From: Smallanthus sonchifolius
Lineage: Eukaryota > Streptophyta > Magnoliopsida > Asterales > Asteraceae
Assembly: GCA_023525975.1 (NCBI GenBank)
Contig: CM042024.1
Location: 96,289,880 to 96,353,879 of the forward strand
Length of the DNA: 64,000 nt
Direction of reading: 5' to 3'
The notes below the pieces were generated by a model. It worked only from the letters and a program-made list of their open reading frames with translations, ran no database searches and was not told where the DNA came from. Shown one piece after another: positions 10,410 to 21,477 of the stretch (the first letter of the stretch is position 1; each line of letters starts with the position of its first letter). The position numbers and the translations under genes were made by a program.

Positions 10410-13139
10410 ATGATGAGTATAAAGGATTGGGTTTTATCTCAGTTGGTTTCAAACTCATTAGTCTCAGCAAGACCGTTGTCTGGCAATGATAGTTTCTTTG
10501 AAGGTGAGCACCCTGCTAAAGATTTCAGTGTTTATGGTATATATGACTCGTCTCTAAATCGTTTTATTCAAAGATTTAGATTATTATTGTAATATCGTCG
10601 TTTTTTGTAATCATAATTAACAAATTAATTATTTACCAAAAAGACTTAAAAACAGACATCAGTGTTTGTGGGTCAACCTGAACCAGCCTGTTTCGCCGGT
10701 ACTAGAAATGACCCGTCTCAGCCGGAGCTCTTTTTAACCTGTTACCCAACAAGACATGCCCACCCAGCTGATTTGCACACGTGCAATTCTTGACTCGAAA
10801 AGAGCGTGTTTTACTTTGTTGAAATTATTGAATTATCAATTATGATGTCAATTTTAAGGCTTCTTTGCTGTTAAATTTCAGGTTCTGCACAGACCGCGAA
10901 CTCTCCGCCGCCAGAGGCCGCGGCAGACATATCACATTCTTCTGTTCCCAACCAAGAAACACCACATCCTTCACCGCTACGCCAGGTCACTTTCGAGAAT
11001 CCATGTCAGCAGCATCATACAAACAAGGAAAAGAATTTGGATCCATTAGCCAAGATTGAGATGCTCCAGATCAAATTCTTACGTCTTCTTTTGCGTTTGG
11101 GCTGGTCACAAGATGATCTCATGGTGGCCAAAGTTTTATACCGGATCCACTTGGCAACTTTAATACGTGTAGGAGAATCTGATCTTAAAAGAGTTGATCT
11201 CAGAAGTGATAAAGCTAGGGAGATTGCAATACAACAAGAAACATCTGGTGTTCCTGAATTGGATTTCTCATTTTCAGTTCTGGTCCTCGGTAAAACAGGT
11301 GTTGGCAAAAGTTCAACCATTAATTCGATACTGAATCAAGCAAAAGCCAAAACAAATGCATTCCAACCTGCTACCGATCGCGTCCAAGAAGTTGTGGGGA
11401 CTGTCAATGGAATCAAGATATCTTTCATTGATACACCTGGTTTATTACCTTCTTCAAAAAATACTATTGGAAGAAACCGGAAGATTCTACACAAGATCAA
11501 GAAACGTATCAGAAAATCGCCTCCAGATATGGTTCTGTATTTAGAACGGCTCGACATGATCAACACTAATTACAGTGATTTCCCTTTATTAAAGCTTATA
11601 ACCGAGGTATTTGGTACGGGAATCTGGTTCAACACCATGCTTGTCATGACTCATTCTTGTTCACCACTTCCTGAAGGACCAAACGGGTACCCTGTTACTT
11701 ATGAATCTTATTGTACCCGAAGCACAGATCTTATACAACACTATATTCACCAGGCGATTTCCGACTCAAAACTTGAAAACCCGTTTCTGTTTGTGGAGAA
11801 TCATCCTCAATGTAGAACCAACATCAACGGTGATAAGATTCTTCCAGATGGGCAGATTTGGAAATCCCAATTTCTTTTGTCATGTTTATGCACTAAAATC
11901 TTGGGTGATGTCAACAAGGTTTTGGATTTTCAGGATAGAATTGAATTGGGGGTATCAAATAGTGCCCGGGTCCCGTCTTTACCTCATCTTCTTTCATCTT
12001 TTCTTCGCCGTCATATTTCAAACCCTAATGTAACTGAAAGTGAAATCGACTATATTTCACTTTCAGATTTGGAAGAAGAAGAAGAAGATTATGATCAGTT
12101 ACCTCCTATACGAATCTTGACAAAATCGCAGTTCAAAAGATTGACAAATTCTCAGAAAAACGACTACCTTGATGAGCTGGATTATCGGGAGACCCTTTAT
12201 TTAAAGAAACAATTGAAGGATGAATTACGTGCACGCAAAGAGAAAAAGATTTCTGAAAATGGAAACTTAGATGGTGACGGGAATGTTGACCCTTCCGAGC
12301 CCGTGCTTTTACCAGATATGGCAATTCCTCCTAGTTTTGATTCTGATAACCTGTTGCATAGATATCGGTGTCTTGTTACAAGTGACCAGTGGCTAGCTAG
12401 ACCGGTTCTTGACCCCCATGGTTGGGACCATGATGTGGGGTTTGATGGAATAAACCTAGAGTCAGCTACCAAAGTAAGCAAAAACTTATACACATCGGTT
12501 ACAGGACAGATCAGCAAGGACAAACAGGATTTGAATGTACAGTCAGAGTGTTGTGCAGCTTTTGTGGATCCACTTGGGCCCACTTATAGTGCGGCGTTGG
12601 ATGTTCAATCTTCAGGTAAAGAGCTCATCTACACTCTTCATGGTAGCACAAAAATTCGTGCTTTAGAACAGAATATTGCAGAATGTGGATTATCTTTGTT
12701 GTCTTTTGGGAATAATTACTATGCGGGTGTAAAACTGGAAGATAGTTTTTTAGTAGGGAAGAGATTGAAGTTTGTGGTCAACGGTGGTCAAATGAGGGGT
12801 TGGGAACAAATGGCCTATGGTGGGAGTTTGCAGACGGTGATAAGAGGGACGGATTACCCTGTGCGAAATGACAAGATTAGCCTTACTATGATGATGCTAT
12901 CTATGAACAAAGAGACGGTTTTGAGTGGGAACATAGAGTCTGATTTTAGGGTGGGGCGAGGGACAAATATGTCCATAAATGCTAATATAAACAACCGAAA
13001 TATGGGACAGTTAACCGTTAAAACGACTAGTTCTGAGCATTTGGAAATAGCTTTGATTGCAGCTGCCTCGATTTTGAGGTTTCTTTTTAGGCGAGTGGGA
13101 GCTGATGGTTCGGTTAAAGAGCACCCTGAAGCCGAGTGA
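10410..13139 (+). CDS. TOC90: TOC90-type chloroplast outer-envelope import receptor GTPase
   Basis: Receptor of the TOC complex that binds precursor proteins at the plastid surface. Gene model: join(10410-10536, 10882-13139), 794 aa, close to the roughly 790 aa I recall for Arabidopsis Toc90. Exon 1 encodes a KDWVLSQLVSNSL-type N-terminus. The intron runs GT at 10537 to AG at 10881. The long open frame from 11037 begins with a Leu codon inside exon 2, not a start. GTPase motifs: P-loop GKTGVGKS (residues about 179-186), DTPG (226-229) and MTHS (298-301). A short acidic run SDLEEEEEDYD lies at about 437-447, and the C-terminal membrane-anchor domain fills the last 260 or so residues. The long acidic domain of Toc159/132/120 is absent, hence Toc90. 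A second in-frame donor at 10503 (GTGAGC) would shorten it by 11 aa. Confidence 0.93.
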
Positions 13140-13430
13140 CATGTTTACTTGAAGGTAAGGTAGCCTTTTATTCTTTAGGTTCCATCTTTAGAGTTCTCTT
13201 ATAAGCATAAAGGGTTTGTTTTAATTTGAAGGGGAGGCAAATACAATAATTGTAAATGTATTTTGAGGAAGAGTTGATGTAGGAATCTTATATGAGAATA
13301 TATACAATTATATCATCTTGTTTTTTTTGGCTTTTGATTACAAGTTGTAATCAATGGAAAGAAGACCTGAAGATTTTTGTATGTACCAAATTTGTTTTAA
13401 ATAGAAGTTGATACTAGTATACAAGTACAT
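13140..13430 (+). other. TOC90 3' UTR region
   Basis: T-rich non-coding sequence after the TGA. I see no clear single poly(A) signal to prefer. Confidence 0.5.
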
Positions 13431-13439
13431 GTAACTTAA

Positions 13440-13735
13440 ACTGTACCCTAAAGCTTGTTGGAGTATTTAGACCATGTGTAGTAGTCTAACGCCCACCAAA
13501 CACTTAATGCCCAGCCCCTTAAGGTGTTAGCAGGTTAACGCCCAGCCCTTCACGCCCATCCACACCCCAAATCCTGCAAGTGGCGCTGACTTGGATCAAT
13601 CACGTCCCTGGGCGTGAATCGATAACAAAGTCTTATAGTATGACACTCAAGCTGAAAAATAAATATTGATCGTCTTCAACATGCACAAATATAAAATATA
13701 ATTAATCCGACTCCTAAATAATGGTTTAATGAGTT
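13440..13735. repeat. MITE-like stretch with repeated AACGCCCA words
   Basis: Begins near TTTAGACCATGTGTAGTA and contains AACGCCCA(C/G) repeats and a GGCGTGA word. A similar start (TTAAGACCATGTGTGCTAGT) occurs at about 59152. This looks like a Harbinger-type MITE end, but I could not close the other terminus. Confidence 0.3.
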
Positions 13736-13749
13736 TTCAGGTTCTAACA

Positions 13750-14470
13750 TGAGGAGCTAGGGTAGTCTTATTCTTAAGTTTCTCACGTTAAATTACAATC
13801 AACTTTATATGCTTGGTTCTTTCATCAAACATATGGGATTGTTTGCAACGTGAACGGTTGCCTTGTAGATTATGTAGCTAACTAAGTTCATAAGTGGCTT
13901 GTGCCATAGCATTGTATATGAATATAAAGGAGACAACTCTTTGCTTCTTACTCTTTCAAGAAACAAGATTAATACTGGCAGCTTGTAGGGCCTCTATTGT
14001 AGTCATCATCTTTTTTTTTTTTGAACGGCAAAATGTTACTCCTACTCCACTTTACACCAATAATCCTAAACTACTCCATTGCGCAGGTTTGAACATGGAC
14101 CTCCCCTCTAAGAAGCATGTGCCTCTACCAAGCTTATACACTCTTTCTACATGGTGGTGATGACCATGATTTTGATATAAGATGTCACAGCTTGGTGCAT
14201 CCTTCAAATACTTTAAAATATGAATGACAACATCCTAGTGTGAGTTTCTTATAGACAACAATGATTTTACTGGAAATGCGATAGTTAATAGTAGTAAGAT
14301 AATGATTTTGACAAACAACATGGTGTACCCTTCAGAATATTAATTGACATCATCTCAATGCAAGGTTCATCTATAGCAAGAACCCCAATCTCCCAAAAAA
14401 AAGTATTTTAGTGGACTAGATCTTTTGTTTGAAAGCCAGTCTCATGAAAACTTTTAACCTCCCAATCCTA
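13750..14470 (-). pseudogene. Decayed Ty1/copia pol (RT end to RNase H)
   Basis: Minus-strand pieces in the expected order, with stops and shifts: DEARIGRLKVF (near 14470), FKVFEGC.. matching the LRYLKG region (near 14210), NLVS*KSKKQRVVS and NAMAQATYEL (about 13970-13880), then MFDERTKHIKL (about 13835). These match the copia RNase H text SKKQ..V, AEYRAMA and HERTKHIE. A SINE interrupts it at about 14010-14150. Long dead. Confidence 0.75.
14010..14150 (-). mobile_element. tRNA-derived SINE
   Basis: On the minus strand: a box-A-like TATAAGCTTGGTAGAGGC, a box-B-like GGTCCATGTTCAAACC, a short body, then TTTTGCCGTTC and a poly(A) run (plus strand poly-T at about 14010-14023). Inserted in the dead copia. 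I could not settle a TSD. Confidence 0.6.
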
Positions 14471-15162
14471 GCTTCATCACTACTCTAGTTTATATCATCC
14501 ACATCCACACTATATCTTTTTGGTACAATACATGTGTGAATTTTCACCTATCTCATGGTGGAACATACAATCTCTTTGTAAACCCAGATATCATAGCCTT
14601 ACAGTAGTCCAATCGTTAGCTTTCGGTTAGCCCAAAGTGAGTTTTTCATAAATGCTTTTTACAAATTTCAGGTTAAATTCATATGCGTTCACTAAGTTTC
14701 GTAAATAAGCAAATGGGACCACTTTGTAAAGTGTATTATGTTAGGTAATTGATGTTTTTCCATATTTTCGCTAAATCTTGAGGGTTTTGAACTCACGAAA
14801 TCATTCATTTTAAAGGGTTTTTGAAACATGGGTGTTACAACACGAGAGCCAACTTTTCGATCGCTATAACTTCCCATAGAGCCACCCTTGTGAGTTGTGA
14901 CCACTACGAGGCCCAACATAAAAACCACGGTGATGTCTCTCGCGATTACCAAACAAGTTTTGCTTACCCAAAAAAGAATACAGAAAGTTAAAAATCTCCT
15001 GTAATGAAGCTGTGAATGTACATGTTTTTAACTCAAGTGCTGCAATGTCCATATCAAGGGTTGGTTAAAAAAACACAGGAGAACCAACACTTGACCACTA
15101 AATCCCAACACAAAATCATAAGAATCTGCAAAACAATTACCTCAAAAGAAACCGTTTGTTTC
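14471..15162. other. Intergenic / UBP22 3' flank
   Basis: AT-rich, with only short open stretches. UBP22's 3' UTR must lie just below 15163. No other gene seen. Confidence 0.5.
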
Positions 15163-18100
15163 TCATGAGCTACCACTCGCCTTGTAATAAAGCATCTTCT
15201 GAACATAAAACATCATGTACCCCTGTGCAGCCCTCACAATATTCTCATTCACTTGAGTCACCCATGCATCATCACACTTGTACCATTGATTACTCAACCT
15301 CAAGTAGGTCGAGTAATGTCCCGCATCTAGTTTCCCGCTGTGAGTCACAACAGCAAATAACTCAAATTCTGAAGTCGATTCGTTTGAACAATCCAGGTCG
15401 TTACCATCCCCATCAAACCCAAAAATCCGGTTCCCAAATCTACTCCTTAAAATAGACGATGACAGATAAGGAGACATGTCTAATGAAAACGGGAATTGCA
15501 TGTACCGGTCAACTTTCCTTGACATCTTTCTGATTGGAGAGTGTTCAAATCTTTTTATGTGAAAACAAGAAACCAATGGGAGTTTCCTTATTGACATTTG
15601 TTTCAGGGATTCCTGTCTCACTTGACATTGTTGGCAGAAGAACTTCTGGTCAGAACCTAATCTTTCTGGTCTTGTGAACCGGTCCAAACACCCTAGTAGT
15701 GTAGACACCCCCGAGTTTATAGTTTCTGCATTCCCATTGCAAGAATGAAGCGTTTTTGTGGGGCCTTCGTGGGTAGGTACCAAATCAAGTGAGATGTCTA
15801 TGCAAGGATCGTATGTGGTGGATGTAAAACCACATGCTGTGCACATGACATCCGAACGCAATATTCCAGAGAATACTCTATGGGCGATACAACAGTCTCC
15901 ACTACCTATAAGAAAAGTGAAAAAAGTCCTAAGGATAGTAGCATGTCAAACGTTTGAGCAGATAATTTAACAAAAAGAACTCAACATCAACACATTACAA
16001 CCGATTATCAAGCAATGTCTTACGTATAATTTGTTTAGTCCATGAAAGAGGAAATGAAAAAGGTTGATTACCAAAAAGTGGAAATAGGAAGTTGCTTGTT
16101 AAGTTAGCTGGGTCATCCACTAATCCTGAAAACTAGAGGATTCTCGTGCCACATCACTCTCTCTCTATATATTCATCCGGTTGATGTTATGAAGGAAAGT
16201 TTGATAATCTAGTGGAAACCTTGAACTTCCTCCAGGCTCCAGATAATCTGTATCAAAACATAAAAGATCCTATCAATGGCAATGGCCAAAAGAAGAGATG
16301 TGACACAAGAAAATCCTGTGGGACTAGACTTACTGAAAGAAACTGTATGCAAGCTTCCTACATCTTACAACTAAATAAACCACCCTGTAGTTCTATAACT
16401 GTTGTGTTGTTACTCTTAAATGTTAACAGCTGAAAAGATTATCCAAGATCAGGATAAACTAACACAAGATATGGATATCTCAGGAGGGGGGGCTGGTATG
16501 ATCTTCCTAGTTCTTATTGGATACAACCATCGGCTATCTTATTTCTAGGAGTACTATATTGTTGCCATGTGAACACTTATACCCAGCTAACATTCATATG
16601 TAGTCCATCGTCCAATTAAGTTGCAGACAGTTTCTATTAAAGAAAAAAAATTTGTTCTGCAACTGTCATGAGTGTGTTTCTGTCAGGGAGAAGTCTTCTA
16701 ATTAAGAGCAAAAATGCATCATTCAACAGAGGATCAAATAAAACACATAGAAAATCACAAGCTGCGGATAATTTATTAAAAGAACACTGCTTGAAAAACT
16801 TGTTTAAACTAGCAGTATGGCACCAAATGGACATTCAGGATAAGTTGAGGACGAACATAGATGAATAATGTTCTTATTTACCAAATTTGGCATACAATTC
16901 CAACCATTTGTGAAAAGTGAACCATGACTCTTGTCCAGATTCTCCAAACCACATATATGATATTAACATGAAGAAGGAAAACCAATTATCCCTAAAACAT
17001 GTCATTTCAACAAGAACACATGTGACCCACATAAATAATTGCAGATTCAACAACAAAAAGATCAAAACTGAGTTCACCTTGACTGTGAGGTTTTCGCTCA
17101 TCTTTATCCACCTTTTCGTGGATCCCATCAAGCATGGAAATGAAAAACTCATGAGCATCCTGCTGTTCATAACTTGCCAGGTTTCCTGCATGCTGCCACC
17201 AACTGCAACACAATTGCAAATAATCAGATTTTTAAAAAGCATTCCCAAAATTCTCAAAAATATCAACCACCCATCTTTGTCCACCTAATTAAAAAGAACT
17301 GACTAGGACAGCTACTATATATTTTTAGCAAAAAATAAAGATATGACCCACTTTAAGATACTATCAAGATACACCACACCAAACTAACCATTTATATATT
17401 GTAACATGTTCCTATCAATTTTTACAACTTCATTTCAAATAACAAATCCAGACCTGTATAAGAACTTTGCAGGGCTATAGGGTTTCCGATCACCCGAAAA
17501 CACTGCGGAAAACAATGCATCTGTATCACAGGCCAAACACAACTTCTGTAAATTTTTATTCTTCCGTTCATTCTTATTATAACTTACACCATTCTTCTGC
17601 TGGCAAACAAACCGGTTGTGCCGGTCACCGAGGAAATAATTCCGCAGCGGAGGCGTGTGCAACAACGCCTGCAATACAGAGTTCATAAAACAAGTGTTTC
17701 CTAAATTGTTAAGACCTTTCAATCCGACAGGGAAAGAAGATAGATCTTCGTTGTTTCCAGGTAACAAACTTGAATGTGACCCTAGCAACGCGCGCTCTCT
17801 CGAATCAGGCGTCCACGGACGGTAATCCACGCGCCGCCGCTTCCTTAGGCTCTCCGGTGGCGGTGCGCAGAGCGAGTTACATCCACCTAGCGTCGCCGCC
17901 GCGGTCTGCGACATCACAACGGCGGAATCGAAATCGCGATCGTACACCTGGTCCCCACACGAACAACAAAACAGCTCCGCTCGATCCACGTCGATTGCGA
18001 TCTCGTGCTCGTGATCCGGCGCGTGTACGTCACAAACAACAGCATCACACGACACGCAAGCGTAGAGCCGCGTCGGTACTTTCCCGCACGCGCCGCACTG

Positions 18101-18349
18101 GAAAACCTGAAACGCTTCCCCTCGCACGGAAGCGCGTCCCAGCGGCCTCACTCGAATGCCTTCCAATAACTTACCGAACGCCGTCGCACCTCTACCGGCC
18201 TTGAACTCCGTCAAATGAGAGCACGGCGTCGGAACAATCACGGCCTTTGACTGCTGTTGCTGATTAGACGCATAAGAACGGTGGAGATGACTCTGAAGGT
18301 CCGAATTCGACGACATTGTTGTTGTTAATGTGAGATTTTGAAGTTTCAT
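15163..18349 (-). CDS. UBP22: Ubiquitin carboxyl-terminal hydrolase 22-like (SAGA DUB module)
   Basis: Cysteine protease that removes ubiquitin from histone H2B in the SAGA deubiquitination module (yeast Ubp8, human USP22). Three exons on the minus strand: 18349-17454, 17202-17078 and 15905-15163. Phases match (AG|T and CAA-G|GT) and give 587 aa. A second in-frame ATG at 18316 would give 576 aa. The ZnF-UBP domain holds Cys/His ligands at residues about 43-131 (CSH, CGAC, CVSC, CDVH, CCSC). The Cys box NNLGNTCFMNS has C220. The QQDAHEFF motif is in exon 2. The His box GKLDAGHYSTYLR has H537, with CDDAW at 551-555. Cys pairs CTAC and CQQC form the internal zinc site. Intron 2 is 1172 bp and holds no gene. 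Complete and apparently functional. Confidence 0.94.
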
Positions 18350-18866
18350 CGATCTGATGAAAGGAAAAGGTAATCAATTAGGAAAAACCGGAAGTTGAAT
18401 GGATCGATTGAATGCGAATGCGAATGCGAATGCGTGCGTTAGGGCTTTGAGATTAAGAAAATTCATGTCGTTGAGTTCGGTTTCAGATCTATGGTTGTCA
18501 AAGTTGGAAGAAGATGGAGGTAATAGGGGCTTTCTAAAATTAGGTTATCGTAAGATCCATTTTGTTGATCCGAAAGAGGGGAGAGAGATTGGACGTTGAG
18601 ATACACCACTCCTACTCGTTCAGGAGTCAGAGAACACAGTCGTCTTCTAACTCGCCTATTTTGTATTTGTGTTACAAAATAATAGAAACAATAAATAAAA
18701 GATAACAAAAACCATGATTTCAACTCTGACGTCAAGTGGACCCGTTTAATACAATATATTGGTCGGAGTTGGACGAGGATCTCTCATGTGACGGGGGGGT
18801 GCGACGTCACACATTCAATGTTCGCCTTTCAAAAAAAATAAAAACCATGATTTTATACATCACCCC
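18350..18866. other. UBP22 upstream region with GCGAAT microsatellite
   Basis: Contains a (GCGAAT)n run at about 18413-18436 just upstream of the UBP22 start, in the 5' UTR or promoter. A 66-codon plus-strand ORF across it is a repeat product. I see no second gene. Confidence 0.5.
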
Positions 18867-18980
18867 TACGAGTCGTATAGATGACATGTAAGTCAGATTT
18901 TGTCTGAAGGTTGTAATATACGACTCGTATAGATCTATACAAGTCTTATGTTTGGCGGCAGCAAGCATACGAGTCGTATG
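18867..18980. repeat. Palindrome array C (CATACGA-G-TCGTATG)
   Basis: Three copies at 18867-18880, 18917-18932 and 18966-18980, about 50 bp apart, built on TACGA(G/C)TCGTA. The last has perfect 7-bp arms around one base. No LTR boundary is visible here. It lies about 0.6 kb upstream of UBP22. Confidence 0.7.
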
Positions 18981-19860
18981 ATTTTTTTTAAAGTTATTTA
19001 TCTCGATCAACCAAAATAGTAATTACTTACGGTAGCGAAGTAAACATGTTGATGGTATTTCCTAAAACGGTTTCAACTTGTAATTACAAATAATAGATTG
19101 ATTTTTACAACCTATGAAACAACTTGGAAGTTTCATACATTTTTTAAAGGAAGACGTTGGATTTGTTTCAAACTAAAAGATTTTGTCAATATTATTTTTA
19201 AAATCCATACTCTTAAAGCTGATTTACCTTCCAACTTGTTTCAAAGTAAACAACCAAATATAGTAAACAATCAAACAATAAACATCCAAAAGTTTATATA
19301 TTAAAACAACGAGTTTTTATACATCAAAAGATAAAAAGGTACACCAGCTAGTCATACTAGTCATGGTGAGCTGTATCATGCTGCTGATGCGGATACTGTC
19401 GGGTTGGTGTTAAAGTAGGAGATTCGATACCCGCCGCCCTCGAACAATCAATCTCTCGATCAATCTGCCACTGCTGCAAGTCTTCCATTCCATTTTGTAT
19501 TAATTTCTTCATTAAACCTTGATGTCTTTGAATAATTGATATCTTTGATCATAACCATAATTTTTTTTGTATGTAGAATAATGTGGACTTGATCTTCATT
19601 ACTTTGAACATGTTAAGACTTGTTAATCGCATCTTTTTATGATACATTGACATGTTTAGTGATATGTATGTTGATATATAATCATCTTTAATGAACACTT
19701 AATAACACAAGTTGTTTAATTTCTATCATTATCCAAATAAGAATTAATCACATACTGGATTAGCTCGCTTGCGGCGTAAAACCCGGTCCTGGCAAACATA
19801 AGGAATAATATAGCTCGTTATATGTTGAATCAAAAAAACCCTATACATACTGGATTAGCT
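18981..19860. other. Intergenic; 18-bp direct repeat
   Basis: Non-coding. The 18-mer CATACTGGATTAGCTCGC occurs at about 19754-19771 and 19847-19864, flanking about 75 bp. It could be a small insertion or a local duplication next to the MULE remnant. Nothing else is supported. Confidence 0.45.
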
Positions 19861-19861
19861 C

Positions 19862-21345
19862 GCGTAGAAGTTAATTCCGGATGAACAGCCACTGGTCTTC
19901 ACCATGTCCTAGAGCAACAACTACATCCTGAAATCCACAATTTCCATTTGGATTAAAATCTTGCACACAAGTCACGTACAGATGAAATATGGATGGAATT
20001 TGAGCCTTATACATGTTAAAGGAATAACTCTCTTGGAATTAACAAATGAACCATGTATAGAATACTCTTCGTTTCTCTCTATGAAATCAAAGGCTCTTCT
20101 TTTTATGAGGTTGAACAATTATGTTTCAGATCCCTGAGAGCTCACGAATGAACTACGATTAAGGGGGTCCTGAGAGTTCATGAATGGACTGTGTCTAACA
20201 GACTCTTGGTTGTTTTGTTGATTCATCTTTAAAGCTGGACGCCCATGAGTGTTTGTTTGAACTGTAGGCTCTTAAAGGTTTCTTTTGTTTGGATTCATCA
20301 TTTCTTTTATCTTCTTCAACCAAGTTCTTTTCACACCTGTTGATTGAGCTTTAATCTCTTGTTTCAACATTGCAAAGTATTCATCAATATCTATATCGTC
20401 ACCTCGGTGAACAAACGACGATGAGAAATAAAGCTTCCGATATAAGATAACTATCGAATCCAATAGAATAGGTTGACCTTGACGCGGAATGGAAGCGATA
20501 AAAATGCTACATACATTATAGCAAACGTTTAGATAAAACCCGATTGGAAGAAATTTTATTGTAATATCAAAAACTGTCCTAAACATTACAAATGAATCTT
20601 TACTTATAGGCTATTGTATTAGCCTACACATTAATTTCGGTTAAAGTAATCGATATATTAATTAAAGACATAAAATTAAATAAAAAAACCATGTCCAAAA
20701 TATTAATTTTAGTTAACATAACCAACATCTAGACTTAATTAAAATAAATAATAAAAAACCAACAATCTAAAATAAAAACTAAATTATTAAAAAGGTTTTA
20801 TGAAAATTATTATTGTGAGTTATGGATCTTTTTTTTACCCTTCTTCATCGGTTCACATATGAGTCACCCATTCGAGTTATTGCACCCGCACCAGACCTAC
20901 ATGAAGATACTTTGAAAGAATACAAGCACATGACAAACCACAACTTGTGTAAAGATAACAAGCACACGAGGAATACGACCCTCTCAACATATTTAATCGG
21001 TCAAGCTCTCCTAATATTATATTTAGAGCTTCAAGAGAAACACTACCTTGTAAAAAAATTGAACAACGGTAGCTTGTGTTGATTGTATAGAATAATCCAG
21101 CTTCTTTCAAAGGTTTCATTTATTTGTGCTTCCTGCTCATTTATGATTTTATCAGTAATTTTCACAAATCTATATAGAGTAGAGTTAACCGCATTCATGT
21201 ATTCTTTTACAAGTGAATGTTGGCTCTTTGCTTTGTTGGTTGTTTGATTTCCAAAATTGAACTTTTTAGCAATCCAAGCAGACACAAAACATTTCTTTAT
21301 AAATTATACTTTGCCAGCCAGTTTACATTCAAGTAATCAAGAACT
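19862..21345 (-). pseudogene. Decayed FAR1-type MULE transposase with OTU-like piece
   Basis: Minus strand, in order. First, LDYLNVNWLAKY and then AWIAKKFNFGNQTTNKAKSQ (about 21340-21200), matching the transposase C-terminal region of FAR1-like Mutator elements (HFG.TTTNR.ES.H). Second, a SWIM-type zinc motif CACYLYTSCGLSCAC (about 20960). Third, a linker (WLKKIKEMMN). Fourth, PNGNCGFQDVVVALGHGEDQW (about 19950-19885), matching the DGNCGFR catalytic-Cys box of OTU-like proteases attached to such elements. Stops and shifts separate the parts, so it is not functional. Confidence 0.75.
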
Positions 21346-21477
21346 CCTAAAAAAATATAAAAAAATGGTTAGCTTACAAGAGACCAATCAACAACAAACA
21401 GCGACCAATCAACAACAAACAGCGACCAACTAGTAGCGCAAGAGGCTCTCAATGCGTAACAAACTCCTATTAGAAGG

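Noticed and set aside
11037..11039. Start of the 700-codon open frame as the TOC90 start
   Set aside because: The codon is TTG inside exon 2; frame and homology continue upstream to the 10882 acceptor and the exon with the KDWV N-terminus.
18399..18599. 66-codon ORF upstream of UBP22
   Set aside because: Built on the GCGAAT microsatellite; lies in the UBP22 leader/promoter.
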